Notes under the pieces: generated by a model
The model's database searches: none
What the model saw: the letters and a program-made list of their open reading frames with translations, nothing else
Told to the model about the DNA's origin: nothing
Source of the DNA: Inia geoffrensis
Taxonomy: Eukaryota > Chordata > Mammalia > Artiodactyla > Iniidae
DNA length: 64,000 nucleotides
Direction: 5' to 3'
Assembly (NCBI GenBank): GCA_036417435.1
Contig: CM070899.1
Span: 103,790,368-103,854,367, forward strand
Program-made: the position numbers and the translations under genes
In this document: positions 36,345 through 49,560 of the stretch, in pieces
How the letters are laid out: every line of letters begins with the position of its first letter
How positions within the stretch are numbered: the first letter of the stretch is position 1

Positions 36345-39300
36345 GGGTACAGCTACGTGTATAATGGCATCGGGTGGCTGTACAACTCAAACAGACACAA
36401 CACTGTATATGAACTAGGCTCAAACGGAAAAGGGCTGTTCAATGACAAGGCAAGTGAGGGCTTAAGAAATGCCTACTCTGTTACCTTAGGCCTCTGTGAT
36501 GTCGTTACCACGGTAACGGCCCCTGGAGCCTCGGCAGGCCTGGGTCCCACGGCCGGAGCCGCCTGCTGCTGAGGCAGCAAGGGAGGAGGACGTGCCACCT
36601 GACCAGCGGCACCTCGGGCCGCTACTGCCCATTCTCCCCTGCGTGTTACCGCAGTGTCCCGATCCAACGTGGCCCTCGTACAGGTAAGCAAATCCTGGTG
36701 TACCCAAATGAGGGTGGAGCAGCTGAGAGGGAAGAGCGGTGAGGAAACCGGATCTCCACAGCTCCTGCTAGGCAGGTTCCCACCTCCAGCCCCCATCATC
36801 AGAGTCGCCCCACCTGCGAACCACGGCACCCTCCGAATAGCCCACCTGAAAGGCTTCCGATATGCCTGGGGTGGGGCAGTGCAGGTTCAGGGGCAGGAGG
36901 TGAGCATACACAAGCCCAGGATTGTGTGTTTAGCCGCGTTCGACTCCCCATTTCCAATCCGACACCTGGATCCCCGCTAAGGCTTTCTTTCCCCAAGTTA
37001 CCAGAGACGACACGGAGTAGTGCTGCCTCCTTGTGGCACACTGCCGTAACAACATTACCAACTGTGCTGAAAGGCAACTATCATTCACAAGGACTAAGGC
37101 CTGCGGCTTTGCAGACACAACCCTGCCCTCAAGAAATATCCTGGGCTGGGTAATCTGAAATGAATTCAAATCAGGCCCGACTCTCAGGCGGAAAGCTTTC
37201 AAGACCTCAGTGGTACTCACCTGCATTTTAGAAAACTGCACATTCAAATGAAAAGATGCTCAGGATCTGTCATGATTAGAGAGTGAAAAGAAAGCTAGAC
37301 GAGGAGTTCCCTGTCTGCGGTTCTCTCAAATCCTAAAATTTTAAGTGCTCAAGAGGGCATGCCAAAAGGAGAAGCCAGCTATTGCTCTTGGTGCGATTGT
37401 AAATTGGTAACAGCCGCTATGAGGATCAGTAGGCACATTCCTGACCAAACTGAACGCTGGAGGTACCACGAGATTCGGCAACCCCGCTGCAGGTCGTAGA
37501 ACCAGTGACTAGCATCATTGGAAGGAAGCAGTTGCACCCCAGCATTCCATGTGGTACCGTTGACCCCAAAGAAGACATACAAACGAACCAACTGTCGAGC
37601 GAGTGGCGAAGGGAGAAAGATGTGCTGCTACCTACACACCCTCGACTAGCACTCAGCCACAGAACAAAATGAACTCATACTATTTGCAGCAGCATGGGTG
37701 GAGCACTAGATGATCTCACTAATTCTGGTCAATTAGAGGCAGCAAGACACATTTGCCCCGATACCACTTATGTGTGCAGCCTCAATAGGGATACAAAGGA
37801 AGCTAGTAAAGAAAGGAAACACAGGTTCACAAAGGGAAGAAAGAAGCGAGGGGTTCCCACAGGGGCAAATTGGAGACCGGGGAAGGGGGAATTAGGAGAT
37901 TGGGATTAACAGTAACACACTTAACGTATCCAAAAGTGCTCATCAAGGGCAACACACCCAAAAGCACAGGGAATGCTACAACACATTCCTCGATAAACTA
38001 ACAGGGCAAAGAATCCGAAACCCTACAGGTACAGCTACGTTTATACTTGCATCAAGTGGCTGTAGAACTCAAACAGACGCAACACTGTATATGAACTAGG
38101 CTGAAAGAAAAAAGGACTGTTCAATGACAAGGCAAGTAAGGGGTTAAGAAATGCCCACTTTCTTACCTCAGGCCTCTTTGTCGTCGGCGGGTGTCAGACC
38201 CCTGGAGCCTCAGCAGGCCTGTGTCCCGCGGCTGGAGGATGCTGCTGCTCTTCTCCCCTGCGTGGTACCACAATCTCCCGATCCAACATGGCCCTCCTAC
38301 AGGTAAGCATAGCCTGGTGTACCCAAATGATGGTGGAACAGCTGAGAGGGAAGGGCTGTGAAGAAACCGGATCTCCACAGCTCCTGCTAGGCAAGTTCCC
38401 ACCTCCAGCCCACTTCATTAGAGTCGCCCCACCTGCGAACCACGGCACCCTCCGAGTAGCCCACTGGCAAGGCCTGCGACATGCCTGGGGTGGGGCAGTG
38501 CAGGTGAAGGGGCAGGAGGTGAGCCTACAAAAGCCCAGGGATGTGTGTTTAGCTGCGTTCGACTCCCCATTTCCAATACAACGCCGGGAACCCCGCTAAG
38601 GCTTTGGTTCCCCACGTTACCAGAGACGACACGTAGTAGTGCTGCCGCCTTTTGGCACACTGCCGTAACAACCTTACCAACTGTGCTGAAGGGCACCTAT
38701 CATTCACAAGGCTTAAGGCCTACGGCTTTGCACACACAACCCTGCCCTCAAGAAATATCCTGCGCTGGGTAATCTGAAACGAATTCAAATCACGCCCGAC
38801 ACTCAGGCAGGAACCTCTCAAGAAGTCAGTGGTACTCACCGGCGTTTTAGAAAACAGCACATTCAAAACAAAATATGCTCAGTATCTGTCATGATTCGAG
38901 AGTGGAAAGAAAGCTAGACGAGGTGTTCCCTGGCTGCAGTCCTCTCAAACCCTAAAAGCGTAAGAGCTCAACAGGGCATGCCAGAAAGAGAAGCCAGGTA
39001 TTGCTGTTGGTCGGATTGTAAATTGCTAACAGCCAGTAATGAGGATCACTAGGCATATTCCTTACCAAACTAAACACTGGATGTACCACCAGATTCGGCA
39101 ACCCCGCTACAGGTCGCGTAACCAGAGACTGGCATCATTGGAAGGAAGCACTTGCAGCCCAGCTGTCCTTGTGTTACCCATGACCACAGCCAAGACATAC
39201 AAACGAACGAAATGGGGAGCGAGGGGTGAATGGAGAAAGATGTTCTGCTACCTACACACCCTCGACTACCACTCAGCCACAGGGCAAAATGAACCCATAG

Positions 39301-39648
39301 TCTTTGCAGCAGCCTGGGTGGAGCAGTAGATGATCTCACTAATTCTGGTCAATTAGAGGCAGCAAGACACATATCCCCGCATATCACACTTATGTGTGCC
39401 GTCTAAATACGGATACTCTGGAAGCTAGTACACAAAGGAAACTCAGGCTCACAAAGGGAAGAAAGAAGCCTGGAGTTCCCTGAGGGGGAAATTGGAGACC
39501 TAGGAAGGTTGAAGTAGGAGGTCGGGATTCACAGAAACACGCTTAACGTATCCAAAAGTGCTCATCAAGGGCGACCCACGCGCAAGCACAGGGAACGCTA
39601 CAAAACATTCCTCAATAAACGAAGATTGCAAAGAATCCGAAACCCTAC
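36345..39648. repeat. Unit 12 (class II)
   Basis: Second copy of unit 6. It has the majority bases T38396 and C38930 where unit 6 is private, and its own private T39501 (GAGACCTAGG) where unit 6 has G19677. Confidence 0.95.
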
Positions 39649-42600
39649 GGGTACAGCTACGTGTATAATGGCATCGGGTGGCTGTACAACTCAAACAGAC
39701 ACAACACTGTATATGAACTAGGCTCAAACGGAAAAGGGCTGTTCAATGACAAGGCAAGTGAGGGCTTAAGAAATGCCTACTCTGTTACCTTAGGCCTCTG
39801 TGATGTCGTTACCACGGTAACGGCCCCTGGAGCCTCGGCAGGCCTGGGTCCCACGGCCGGAGCCGCCTGCTGCTGAGGCAGCAAGGGAGGAGGACGTGCC
39901 ACCTGACCAGCGGCACCTCGGGCCGCTACTGCCCATTCTCCCCTGCGTGTTACCGCAGTGTCCCGATCCAACGTGGCCCTCGTACAGGTAAGCAAATCCT
40001 GGTGTACCCAAATGAGGGTGGAGCAGCTGAGAGGGAAGAGCGGTGAGGAAACCGGATCTCCACAGCTCCTGCTAGGCAGGTTCCCACCTCCAGCCCCCAT
40101 CATCAGAGTCGCCCCACCTGCGAACCACGGCACCCTCCGAATAGCCCACCTGAAAGGCTTCCGATATGCCTGGGGTGGGGCAGTGCAGGTTCAGGGGCAG
40201 GAGGTGAGCATACACAAGCCCAGGATTGTGTGTTTAGCCGCGTTCGACTCCCCATTTCCAATCCGACACCTGGATCCCCGCTAAGGCTTTCTTTCCCCAA
40301 GTTACCAGAGACGACACGGAGTAGTGCTGCCTCCTTGTGGCACACTGCCGTAACAACATTACCAACTGTGCTGAAAGGCAACTATCATTCACAAGGACTA
40401 AGGCCTGCGGCTTTGCAGACACAACCCTGCCCTCAAGAAATATCCTGGGCTGGGTAATCTGAAATGAATTCAAATCAGGCCCGACTCTCAGGCGGAAAGC
40501 TTTCAAGACCTCAGTGGTACTCACCTGCATTTTAGAAAACTGCACATTCAAATGAAAAGATGCTCAGGATCTGTCATGATTAGAGAGTGAAAAGAAAGCT
40601 AGACGAGGAGTTCCCTGTCTGCGGTTCTCTCAAATCCTAAAATTTTAAGTGCTCAAGAGGGCATGCCAAAAGGAGAAGCCAGCTCTTGCTCTTGGTGCGA
40701 TTGTAAATTGGTAACAGCCGCTATGAGGATCAGTAGGCACATTCCTGACCAAACTGAACGCTGGAGGTACCACGAGATTCGGCAACCCCGCTGCAGGTCG
40801 TAGAACCAGTGACTAGCATCATTGGAAGGAAGCAGTTGCACCCCAGCATTCCATGTGGTACCGTTGACCCCAAAGAAGACATACAAACGAACCAACTGTC
40901 GAGCGAGTGGCGAAGGGAGAAAGATGTGCTGCTACCTACACACCCTCGACTAGCACTCAGCCACAGAACAAAATGAACTCATACTATTTGCAGCAGCATG
41001 GGTGGAGCACTAGATGATCTCACTAATTCTGGTCAATTAGAGGCAGCAAGACACATTTGCCCCGATACCACTTATGTGTGCAGCCTCAATAGGGATACAA
41101 AGGAAGCTAGTAAAGAAAGGAAACACAGGTTCACAAAGGGAAGAAAGAAGCGAGGGGTTCCCACAGGGGCAAATTGGAGACCGGGGAAGGGGGAATTAGG
41201 AGATTGGGATTAACAGTAACACACTTAACGTATCCAAAAGTGCTCATCAAGGGCAACACACCCAAAAGCACAGGGAATGCTACAACACATTCCTCGATAA
41301 ACTAACAGGGCAAAGAATCCGAAACCCTACAGGTACAGCTACGTTTATACTTGCATCAAGTGGCTGTAGAACTCAAACAGACGCAACACTGTATATGAAC
41401 TAGGCTGAAAGAAAAAAGGACTGTTCAATGACAAGGCAAGTAAGGGGTTAAGAAATGCCCACTTTCTTACCTCAGGCCTCTTTGTCGTCGGCGGGTGTCA
41501 GACCCCTGGAGCCTCAGCAGGCCTGTGTCCCGCGGCTGGAGGATGCTGCTGCTCTTCTCCCCTGCGTGGTACCACAATCTCCCGATCCAACATGGCCCTC
41601 CTACAGGTAAGCATAGCCTGGTGTACCCAAATGATGGTGGAACAGCTGAGAGGGAAGGGCTGTGAAGAAACCGGATCTCCACAGCTCCTGCTAGGCAAGT
41701 TCCCACCTCCAGCCCACTTCATTAGAGTCGCCCCACCTGCGAACCACGGCACCCTCCGAGTAGCCCACTGGCAAGGCCTGCGACATGCCTGGGGTGGGGC
41801 AGTGCAGGTGAAGGGGCAGGAGGTGAGCCTACAAAAGCCCAGGGATGTGTGTTTAGCTGCGTTCGACTCCCCATTTCCAATACAACGCCGGGAACCCCGC
41901 TAAGGCTTTGGTTCCCCACGTTACCAGAGACGACACGTAGTAGTGCTGCCGCCTTTTGGCACACTGCCGTAACAACCTTACCAACTGTGCTGAAGGGCAC
42001 CTATCATTCACAAGGCTTAAGGCCTACGGCTTTGCACACACAACCCTGCCCTCAAGAAATATCCTGCGCTGGGTAATCTGAAACGAATTCAAATCACGCC
42101 CGACACTCAGGCAGGAACCTCTCAAGAAGTCAGTGGTACTCACCGGCGTTTTAGAAAACAGCACATTCAAAACAAAATATGCTCAGTATCTGTCATGATT
42201 CGAGAGTGGAAAGAAAGCTAGACGAGGTGTTCCCTGGCTGCAGTCCTCTCAAACCCTAAAAGCGTAAGAGCTCAACAGGGCATGCCAGAAAGAGAAGCCA
42301 GGTATTGCTGTTGGTCGGATTGTAAATTGCTAACAGCCAGTAATGAGGATCACTAGGCATATTCCTTACCAAACTAAACACTGGATGTACCACCAGATTC
42401 GGCAACCCCGCTACAGGTCGCGTAACCAGAGACTGGCATCATTGGAAGGAAGCACTTGCAGCCCAGCTGTCCTTGTGTTACCCATGACCACAGCCAAGAC
42501 ATACAAACGAACGAAATGGGGAGCGAGGGGTGAATGGAGAAAGATGTTCTGCTACCTACACACCCTCGACTACCACTCAGCCACAGGGCAAAATGAACCC

Positions 42601-42952
42601 ATAGTCTTTGCAGCAGCCTGGGTGGAGCAGTAGATGATCTCACTAATTCTGGTCAATTAGAGGCAGCAAGACACATATCCCCGCATATCACACTTATGTG
42701 TGCCGTCTAAATACGGATACTCTGGAAGCTAGTACACAAAGGAAACTCAGGCTCACAAAGGGAAGAAAGAAGCCTGGAGTTCCCTGAGGGGGAAATTGGA
42801 GACCGAGGAAGGTTGAAGTAGGAGGTCGGGATTCACAGAAACACGCTTAACGTATCCAAAAGTGCTCATCAAGGGCGACCCACGCGCAAGCACAGGGAAC
42901 GCTACAAAACATTCCTCAATAAACGAAGATTGCAAAGAATCCGAAACCCTAC
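39649..42952. repeat. Unit 13 (class II)
   Basis: Very close to unit 12 along its whole length. C40685 (AGCTCTTGCT) is private. It keeps T40271 where unit 7 has switched class, so it marks where the pre-duplication array resumes. Class II ends near its right edge; unit 14 starts with class I ATAATTGCATC. Confidence 0.94.
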
Positions 42953-45900
42953 GGGTACAGCTACGTGTATAATTGCATCGGGTGGCTGTACAACTCAAAC
43001 AGACACAACATTGTATATGAACTAGGCTGAAACGGAAAAGGACTGTTCAATGACAAGGCAAGTGAGGGCTTAAGAAATGCCTACTCTGTTACCTCAGGCC
43101 TCTGTGATGTTGTTACCACGGTAACGGCCCCTGGAGCCTCGGCAGGCCTGGGTCCCACGGCCGGAGCCTGCTGCTGCTGAGGCAGCAAGGGAGGAGGACG
43201 TGCCTCCTGACCAGCGGCACCTCGGGCTGCTACTGCCCATTCTCCCCTGCGTGTTACCGCAGTGTCCCGATACAACGTGGCCCTCGTACAGGTAAGCAAA
43301 GCCTGCTGTACCCAAATGAGTGTGGAGCAGCTGAGAGGGAAGAGCGGTGAGGAAACCGGATCTCCACAGCTCCTGCTAGGCAGGTTCCCACCTCCAGCCC
43401 CGTTCATCAGAGTCGCCCCACCTGCGAACAACGGCACCCTCTGAGTAGCCAACCTGAAAGGCTTCCGATATGCCTGGGGTGGGGCAGTGCAGGTTCAGGG
43501 GCAGGAGGTGAGCATACACAAGCCCAGGATTGTGTGTTTAGTCGCGTTCGACTCCCCATTTCCAATCCGACACCGGGATCCCCGCTAAGGCTTTCTTTCC
43601 CCAAGTTACCAGAGACGACACGGAGTAGTGCTGCCGCCTTGTGGCACACTGCCGTAACAACATTATCAACTGTGCTGGAAGGCAACTATCATTCACAAGG
43701 CCTAAGGCCTGAGGCTTTGCAGACACAACCCTGCCCTCAAGAAATATCCTGGGCTGGGTAATCTGAAATGAATTCAAATCAGGCCCGACTCTCAGGCGGA
43801 AAGCTTTCAAGACCTCAGTGATACTCACCTGCGTTTTAGAAAACAGCAGATTCAAATGAAAAGATGCTCAGGATCTGTCATGATTAGAGAGTGAAAAGAA
43901 AGCTAGACGAGGAGTTCCCTGTCTGCGGTCCTCTTAAATCCTAAAATTTTAAGTGCTCAAGAGGGCATGCCAAAAGGAGAAGCCAGCTATTGCTGTTGGT
44001 GCGATTGTAAATTGGTAACAGCCGCTATGAGGATCAGTAGGCACATTCCTGACCAAACTGAACCCTGGAGGTACCACGAGATTCGGCAACCCCGCTGCAG
44101 GTCGTAGAACCAGAGACTAGCATCATTGGAAGGAAGCACTTGCACCCCAGCATTCCTTGTGGTACCCTTGACCCCAACGAAGACATACAAACGAACCAAC
44201 TGTCGAGCGAGTGGCGAAGGGAGAAAGATGGGCTGCTACCTACACACCCTCGACTAGCACTCAGCCACAGAACAAAATGAACTCATACTATTTGCAGCAG
44301 CATGGGTGGAGCACTAGATGATCTCACTAATTCTGGTCAATTAGAGGCAGCAAGACACATTTGCCCCGATACCACTTATGTGTGCAGTCTCAATAGGGAT
44401 ACAAAGGAAGCTAGTAAAGAAAGGAAACACAGGTTCACAAAGGGAAGAAAGAAGCGAGGGGTTCCCACAGGGGCAAATTGGAGACCGGGGAAGGGGGAAT
44501 TAGGAGATTGGGATTAACAGTAACACACTTAACGTATCCAAAAGTGCTCATCAAGGGCAACACACCCAAAAGCACAGGGAATGCTACAACACATTCCACG
44601 ATAAACTAACAGGGCAAAGAATCCGAAACCCTACAGGTACAGCTACGTTTATACTTGCATCAAGTGGCTGTAGAACTCAAACAGACGCAACACTGTATAT
44701 GAACTAGGCTGAAAGAAAAAAGGACTGTTCAATGACAAGGCAAGTAAGGGGTTAAGACATGCCCACTTTCTTACCTCAGGCCTCTTTGTCGTCGGCGGGT
44801 GTCAGACCCCTGGAGCCTCAGCAGGCCTGTGTCCCGCGGCTGGAGGATGCTGCTGCTCTTCTCCCCTGCGTGGTACCACAATCTCCTGATCCAACATGGC
44901 CCTCCTACAGGTAAGCATAGCCTGGTGTACCCAAAAGATGGTGGAACAGCTCAGAGGGAAGGGCTGTTAAGAAACCGGATCTCCACAGCTCCTGCTAGGC
45001 AAGTTCCCACCTCCAGCCCACTTCATTAGAGTCGCCCCACCTGCGAACCACGGCACCCTCCGAGTAGCCCACTGGCAAGGCCTGCGACATGCCTGGGGTG
45101 GGGCAGTGCAGGTGAAGGGGCAGGAGGTGAGCCTACAAAAGCCCAGGGATGTGTGTTTAGCTGCGTTCGACTCCCCATTTCCAATACAACGCCGGGAACC
45201 CCGCTAAGGCTTTGCTTCCCCACGTTACCAGAGACGACACGGAGTAGTGCTGCCGCCTTTTGGCACACTGCCGTAACAACCTTACCAACTGTGCTGAAGG
45301 GCACCTATCATTCACAAGGCTTAAGGCTTACAGCTTTGCAGACACAACCCTGCCCTCAAGAAATATCCTGCGCTGGGTAATCTGAAACGAATTCAAATCA
45401 CGCCCGACTCTCAGGCGGGAACCTTTCAAGAAGTCAGTGGTACTCACCGGCATTTTAGAAAACAGCACATTCAACCCAAAAGATGCTCAGGATCTGTCAT
45501 GATTCGAGAGTGGAAAGAAAGCTAGACGAGGTGTTCCCTGGCTGCAGTCCTCTCAAACCCTAAAAGAGTAAGATCTCAACAGGACATGCCAGAAAGAGAA
45601 GCCAGGCATTGCTGTTGGTCGGATTGTAAATTGCTAACAGCCTGTAATGAGGATCACTAGGCATATTCCTTACCAAACTAAACACTGGATGTACCACCAG
45701 ATTCGGCAACCCCGCTACAGGTCGCGTAACCAGAGACTGGCATCATTGGAAGGAAGCACTTGCAGCCCAACTGTCCTTGTGTTACCCATGACCACAGCCA
45801 AGACATACAAACGAACGAAATGGGGAGCGAGGGGTGAATGGAGAAAGATGTTCTGCTACCTACACACCCTCGACTACCACTCAGCCACAGGGCAAAATGA

Positions 45901-46256
45901 ACCCATAGTCTTTGCAGCAGCCTGGGTGGAGCAGTAGATGATCTCACTAATTCTGGTCAATTAGAGGCAGCAAGACACATATCCCCGCATATCACACTTA
46001 TGTGTGCCGTCTAAATACGGATACTCTGGAAGCTAGTACACAAAGGAAACTCAGGCTCACAAAGGGAAGAAAGAAGCCTGGAGTTCCCTGAGGGGGAAAT
46101 TGGAGACCGAGGAAGGTTGAAGTAGGAGGTCGGGATTCACAGAAACACGCTTAACGTATCCAAAAGTGCTCATCAAGGGCGACCCACGCGCAAGCACAGG
46201 GAACGCTACAAAACATTCCTCAATAAACGAAGATTGCAAAGAATCCGAAACCCTAC
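42953..46256. repeat. Unit 14 (class I, many private changes)
   Basis: Class I unit with an unusual cluster of private substitutions in about 340 bp of alpha: T43205, T43228, A43272, T43442 and T43542. A further private change in beta is C44952. T43228 changes one arm of the alpha hairpin. C44064 is shared with units 2 and 8. Confidence 0.94.
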
Positions 46257-49200
46257 GGGTACAGCTACGTGTATAATTGTATCGGGTGGCTGTACAACTC
46301 AAACAGACACAACATTGTATATGAACTAGGCTGAAACGGAAAAGGACTGTTCAATGACAAGGCAAGTGAGGGCTTAAGAAATGCCTACTCTGTTACCTCA
46401 GGCCTCTGTGATGTTGTTACCACGGTAACGGCCCCTGGAGCCTCGGCAGGCCTGGGTCCCACGGCCGGAGCCTGCTGCTGCTGAGGCAGCAAGGGAGGAG
46501 GACGTGCCACCTGACCAGCGGCACCTCGGGCCGCTACTGCCCATTCTCCCCTGCGTGTTACCGCAGTGTCCCGATCCAACGTGGCCCTCGTACAGGTAAG
46601 CAAAGCCTGCTGTACCCAAATGAGTGTGGAGCAGCTGAGAGGGAAGAGCGGTGAGGAAACCGGATCTCCACAGCTCCTGCTAGGCAGGTTCCCACCTCCA
46701 GCCCCGTTCATCAGAGTCGCCCCACCTGCGAACAACGGCACCCTCCGAGTAGCCAACCTGAAAGGCTTCCGATATGCCTGGGGTGGGGCAGTGCAGGTTC
46801 AGGGGCAGGAGGTGAGCATACACAAGCCCAGGATTGTGTGTTTAGCCGCGTTCGACTCCCCATTTCCAATCCGACACCGGGATCCCCGCTAAGGCTTTCT
46901 TTCCCCAAGTTACCAGAGACGACACGGAGTAGTGCTGCCGCCTTGTGGCACACTGCCGTAACAACATTATCAACTGTGCTGAAAGGCAACTATCATTCAC
47001 AAGGCCTAAGGCCTGAGGCTTTGCAGACACAACCCTGCCCTCAAGAAATATCCTGGGCTGGGTAATCTGAAATGAATTCAAATCAGGCCCGACTCTCAGG
47101 CAGAAAGCTTTCAAGACCTCAGTGATACTCACCTGCGTTTTAGAAAACAGCACATTCAAATGAAAAGATGCTCAGGATCTGTCATGATTAGAGAGTGAAA
47201 AGAAAGCTAGACGAGGAGTTCCCTGTCTGCGGTCCTGTTAAATCCTAAAATTTTAAGTGCTCAAGAGGGCATGCCAAAAGGAGAAGCCAGCTATTGCTGT
47301 TGGTGCGATTGTAAATTGGTAACAGCCGCTATGAGGATCACTAGGCACATTCCTGACCAAACTGAACACTGGAGGTACCACGAGATTCGGCAACCCCGCT
47401 GCAGGTCGTAGAACCAGAGACTAGCATCATTGGAAGGAAGCACTTGCACCCCAGCATTCCTTGTGGTACCCTTGACCCCAATGAAGACATACAAACGAAC
47501 CAACTGTCGAGCGAGTGGCGAAGGGAGAAAGATGGGCTGCTACCTACACACCCTCGACTAGCACTCAGCCACAGAACAAAATGAACTCATACTATTTGCA
47601 GCAGCATGGGTGGAGCACTAGATGATCTCACTAATTCTGGTCAATTAGAGGCAGCAAGACACATTTGCCCAGATACCACTTATGTGTGCAGTCTCAATAG
47701 GGATACAAAGGAAGCTAGTAAAGAAAGGAAACACAGGTTCACAAAGGGAAGAAAGAAGCGAGGGGTTCCCACAGGGGCAAATTGGAGACCGGGGAAGGGG
47801 GAATTAGGAGATTGGGATTAACAGTAACACACTTAACGTATCCAAAAGTGCTCATCAAGGGCAACACACCCAAAAGCACAGGGAATGCTACAACACATTC
47901 CACGATAAACTAACAGGGCAAAGAATCCGAAACCCTACAGGTACAGCTACGTTTATACTTGCATCAAGTGGCTGTAGAACTCAAACAGACGCAACACTCT
48001 ATATGAACTAGGCTGAAAGAAAAAAGGACTGTTCAATGACAAGGCAAGTAAGGGGTTAAGACATGCCCACTTTCTTACCTCAGGCCTCTTTGTCGTCGGC
48101 GGGTGTCAGACCCCTGGAGCCTCAGCAGGCCTGTGTCCCGCGGCTGGAGGATGCTGCTGCTCTTCTCCCCTGCGTGGTACCACAATCTCCTGATCCAACA
48201 TGGCCCTCCTACAGGTAAGCATAGCCTGGTGTACCCAAAAGATGGTGGAACAGCTGAGAGGGAAGGGCTGTGAAGAAACCGGATCTCCACAGCTCCTGCT
48301 AGGCAAGTTCCCACCTCCAGCCCACTTCATTAGAGTCGCCCCACCTGCGAACCACGGCACCCTCCGAGTAGCCCACTGGCAAGGCCTGCGACATGCCTGG
48401 GGTGGGGCAGTGCAGGTGAAGGGGCAGGAGGTGAGCCTACAAAAGCCCAGGGATGTGTGTTTAGCTGCGTTCGACTCCCCATTTCCAATACAACGCCGGG
48501 AACCCCGCTAAGGCTTTGCTTCCCCACGTTACCAGAGACGACACGGAGTAGTGTTGCCGCCTTTTGGCACACTGCCGTAACAACCTTACCAACTGTGCTG
48601 AAGGGCACCTATCATTCACAAGGCTTAAGGCCTACGGCTTTGCAGACACAACCCTGCCCTCAAGAAATATCCTGCGCTGGGTAATCTGAAACGAATTCAA
48701 ATCACGCCCGACTCTCAGGCGGGAACCTTTCAAGAAGTCAGTGGTACTCACCGGCGTTTTAGAAAACAGCACATTCAACCCAAAAGATGCTCAGGATCTG
48801 TCATGATTCGAGAGTGGAAAGAAAGCTAGACGAGGTGTTCCCTGGCTGCAGTCCTCTCAAACCCTAAAAGAGTAAGATCTCAACAGGACATGCCAGAAAG
48901 AGAAGCCAGGCATTGCTGTTGGTCGGATTGTAAATTGCTAACAGCCTGTAATGAGGATCACTAGGCATATTCCTTACCAAACTAAACACTGGATGTACCA
49001 CCAGATTCGGCAACCCCGCTACAGGTCGTGTAACCAGAGACTGGCATCATTGGAAGGAAGCACTTGCAGCCCAGCTGTCCTTGTGTTACCCATGACCACA
49101 GCCAAGACATACAAACGAACGAAATGGGGAGCGAGGGGTGAATGGAGAAAGATGTTCTGCTACCTACACACCCTCGACTACCACTCAGCCACAGGGCAAA

Positions 49201-49560
49201 ATGAACCCATAGTCTTTGCAGCAGCCTGGGTGGAGCAGTAGATGATCTCACTAATTCTGGTCAATTAGAGGCAGCAAGACACATATCCCCGCATATCACA
49301 CTTATGTGTGCCGTCTAAATACGGATACTCTGGAAGCTAGTACACAAAGGAAACTCAGGCTCACAAAGGGAAGAAAGAAGCCTGGAGTTCCCTGAGGGGG
49401 AAATTGGAGACCGAGGAAGGTTGAAGTAGGAGGTCGGGATTCACAGAAACACGCTTAACGTATCCAAAAGTGCTCATCAAGGGCGACCCACGCGCAAGCA
49501 CAGGGAACGCTACAAAACATTCCTCAATAAACGAAGATTGCAAAGAATCCGAAACCCTAC
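46257..49560. repeat. Unit 15 (class I)
   Basis: Class I unit. A47102 and a CCTGTTAAATC variant near 47235 are private in alpha. AGTGTTGCCGCC near 48550 alters the base next to the beta CTCF-like core. Beta has GCTGTGAAG near 48267, as in class II units, where other class I units have GCTGTTAAG. This points to mosaic ancestry. Confidence 0.93.

Larger units (their letters stand above)
20385..40208. repeat. Six-unit duplication (19,824 bp), second copy
   Basis: This is the second copy of the six-unit segment. Up to 20323, unit 7 carries class II variants (A20317, C20323), like units 6 and 13. From 20447 it carries class I variants (G20447, where units 6, 12 and 13 have T) and then follows unit 1. 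The join is therefore within 20324-20446. Unit 13 continues as class II past the corresponding point (T40271), as expected if the ancestral array ran from unit 6 straight into unit 13. Unequal exchange in register by six units explains this best. Confidence 0.92.
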
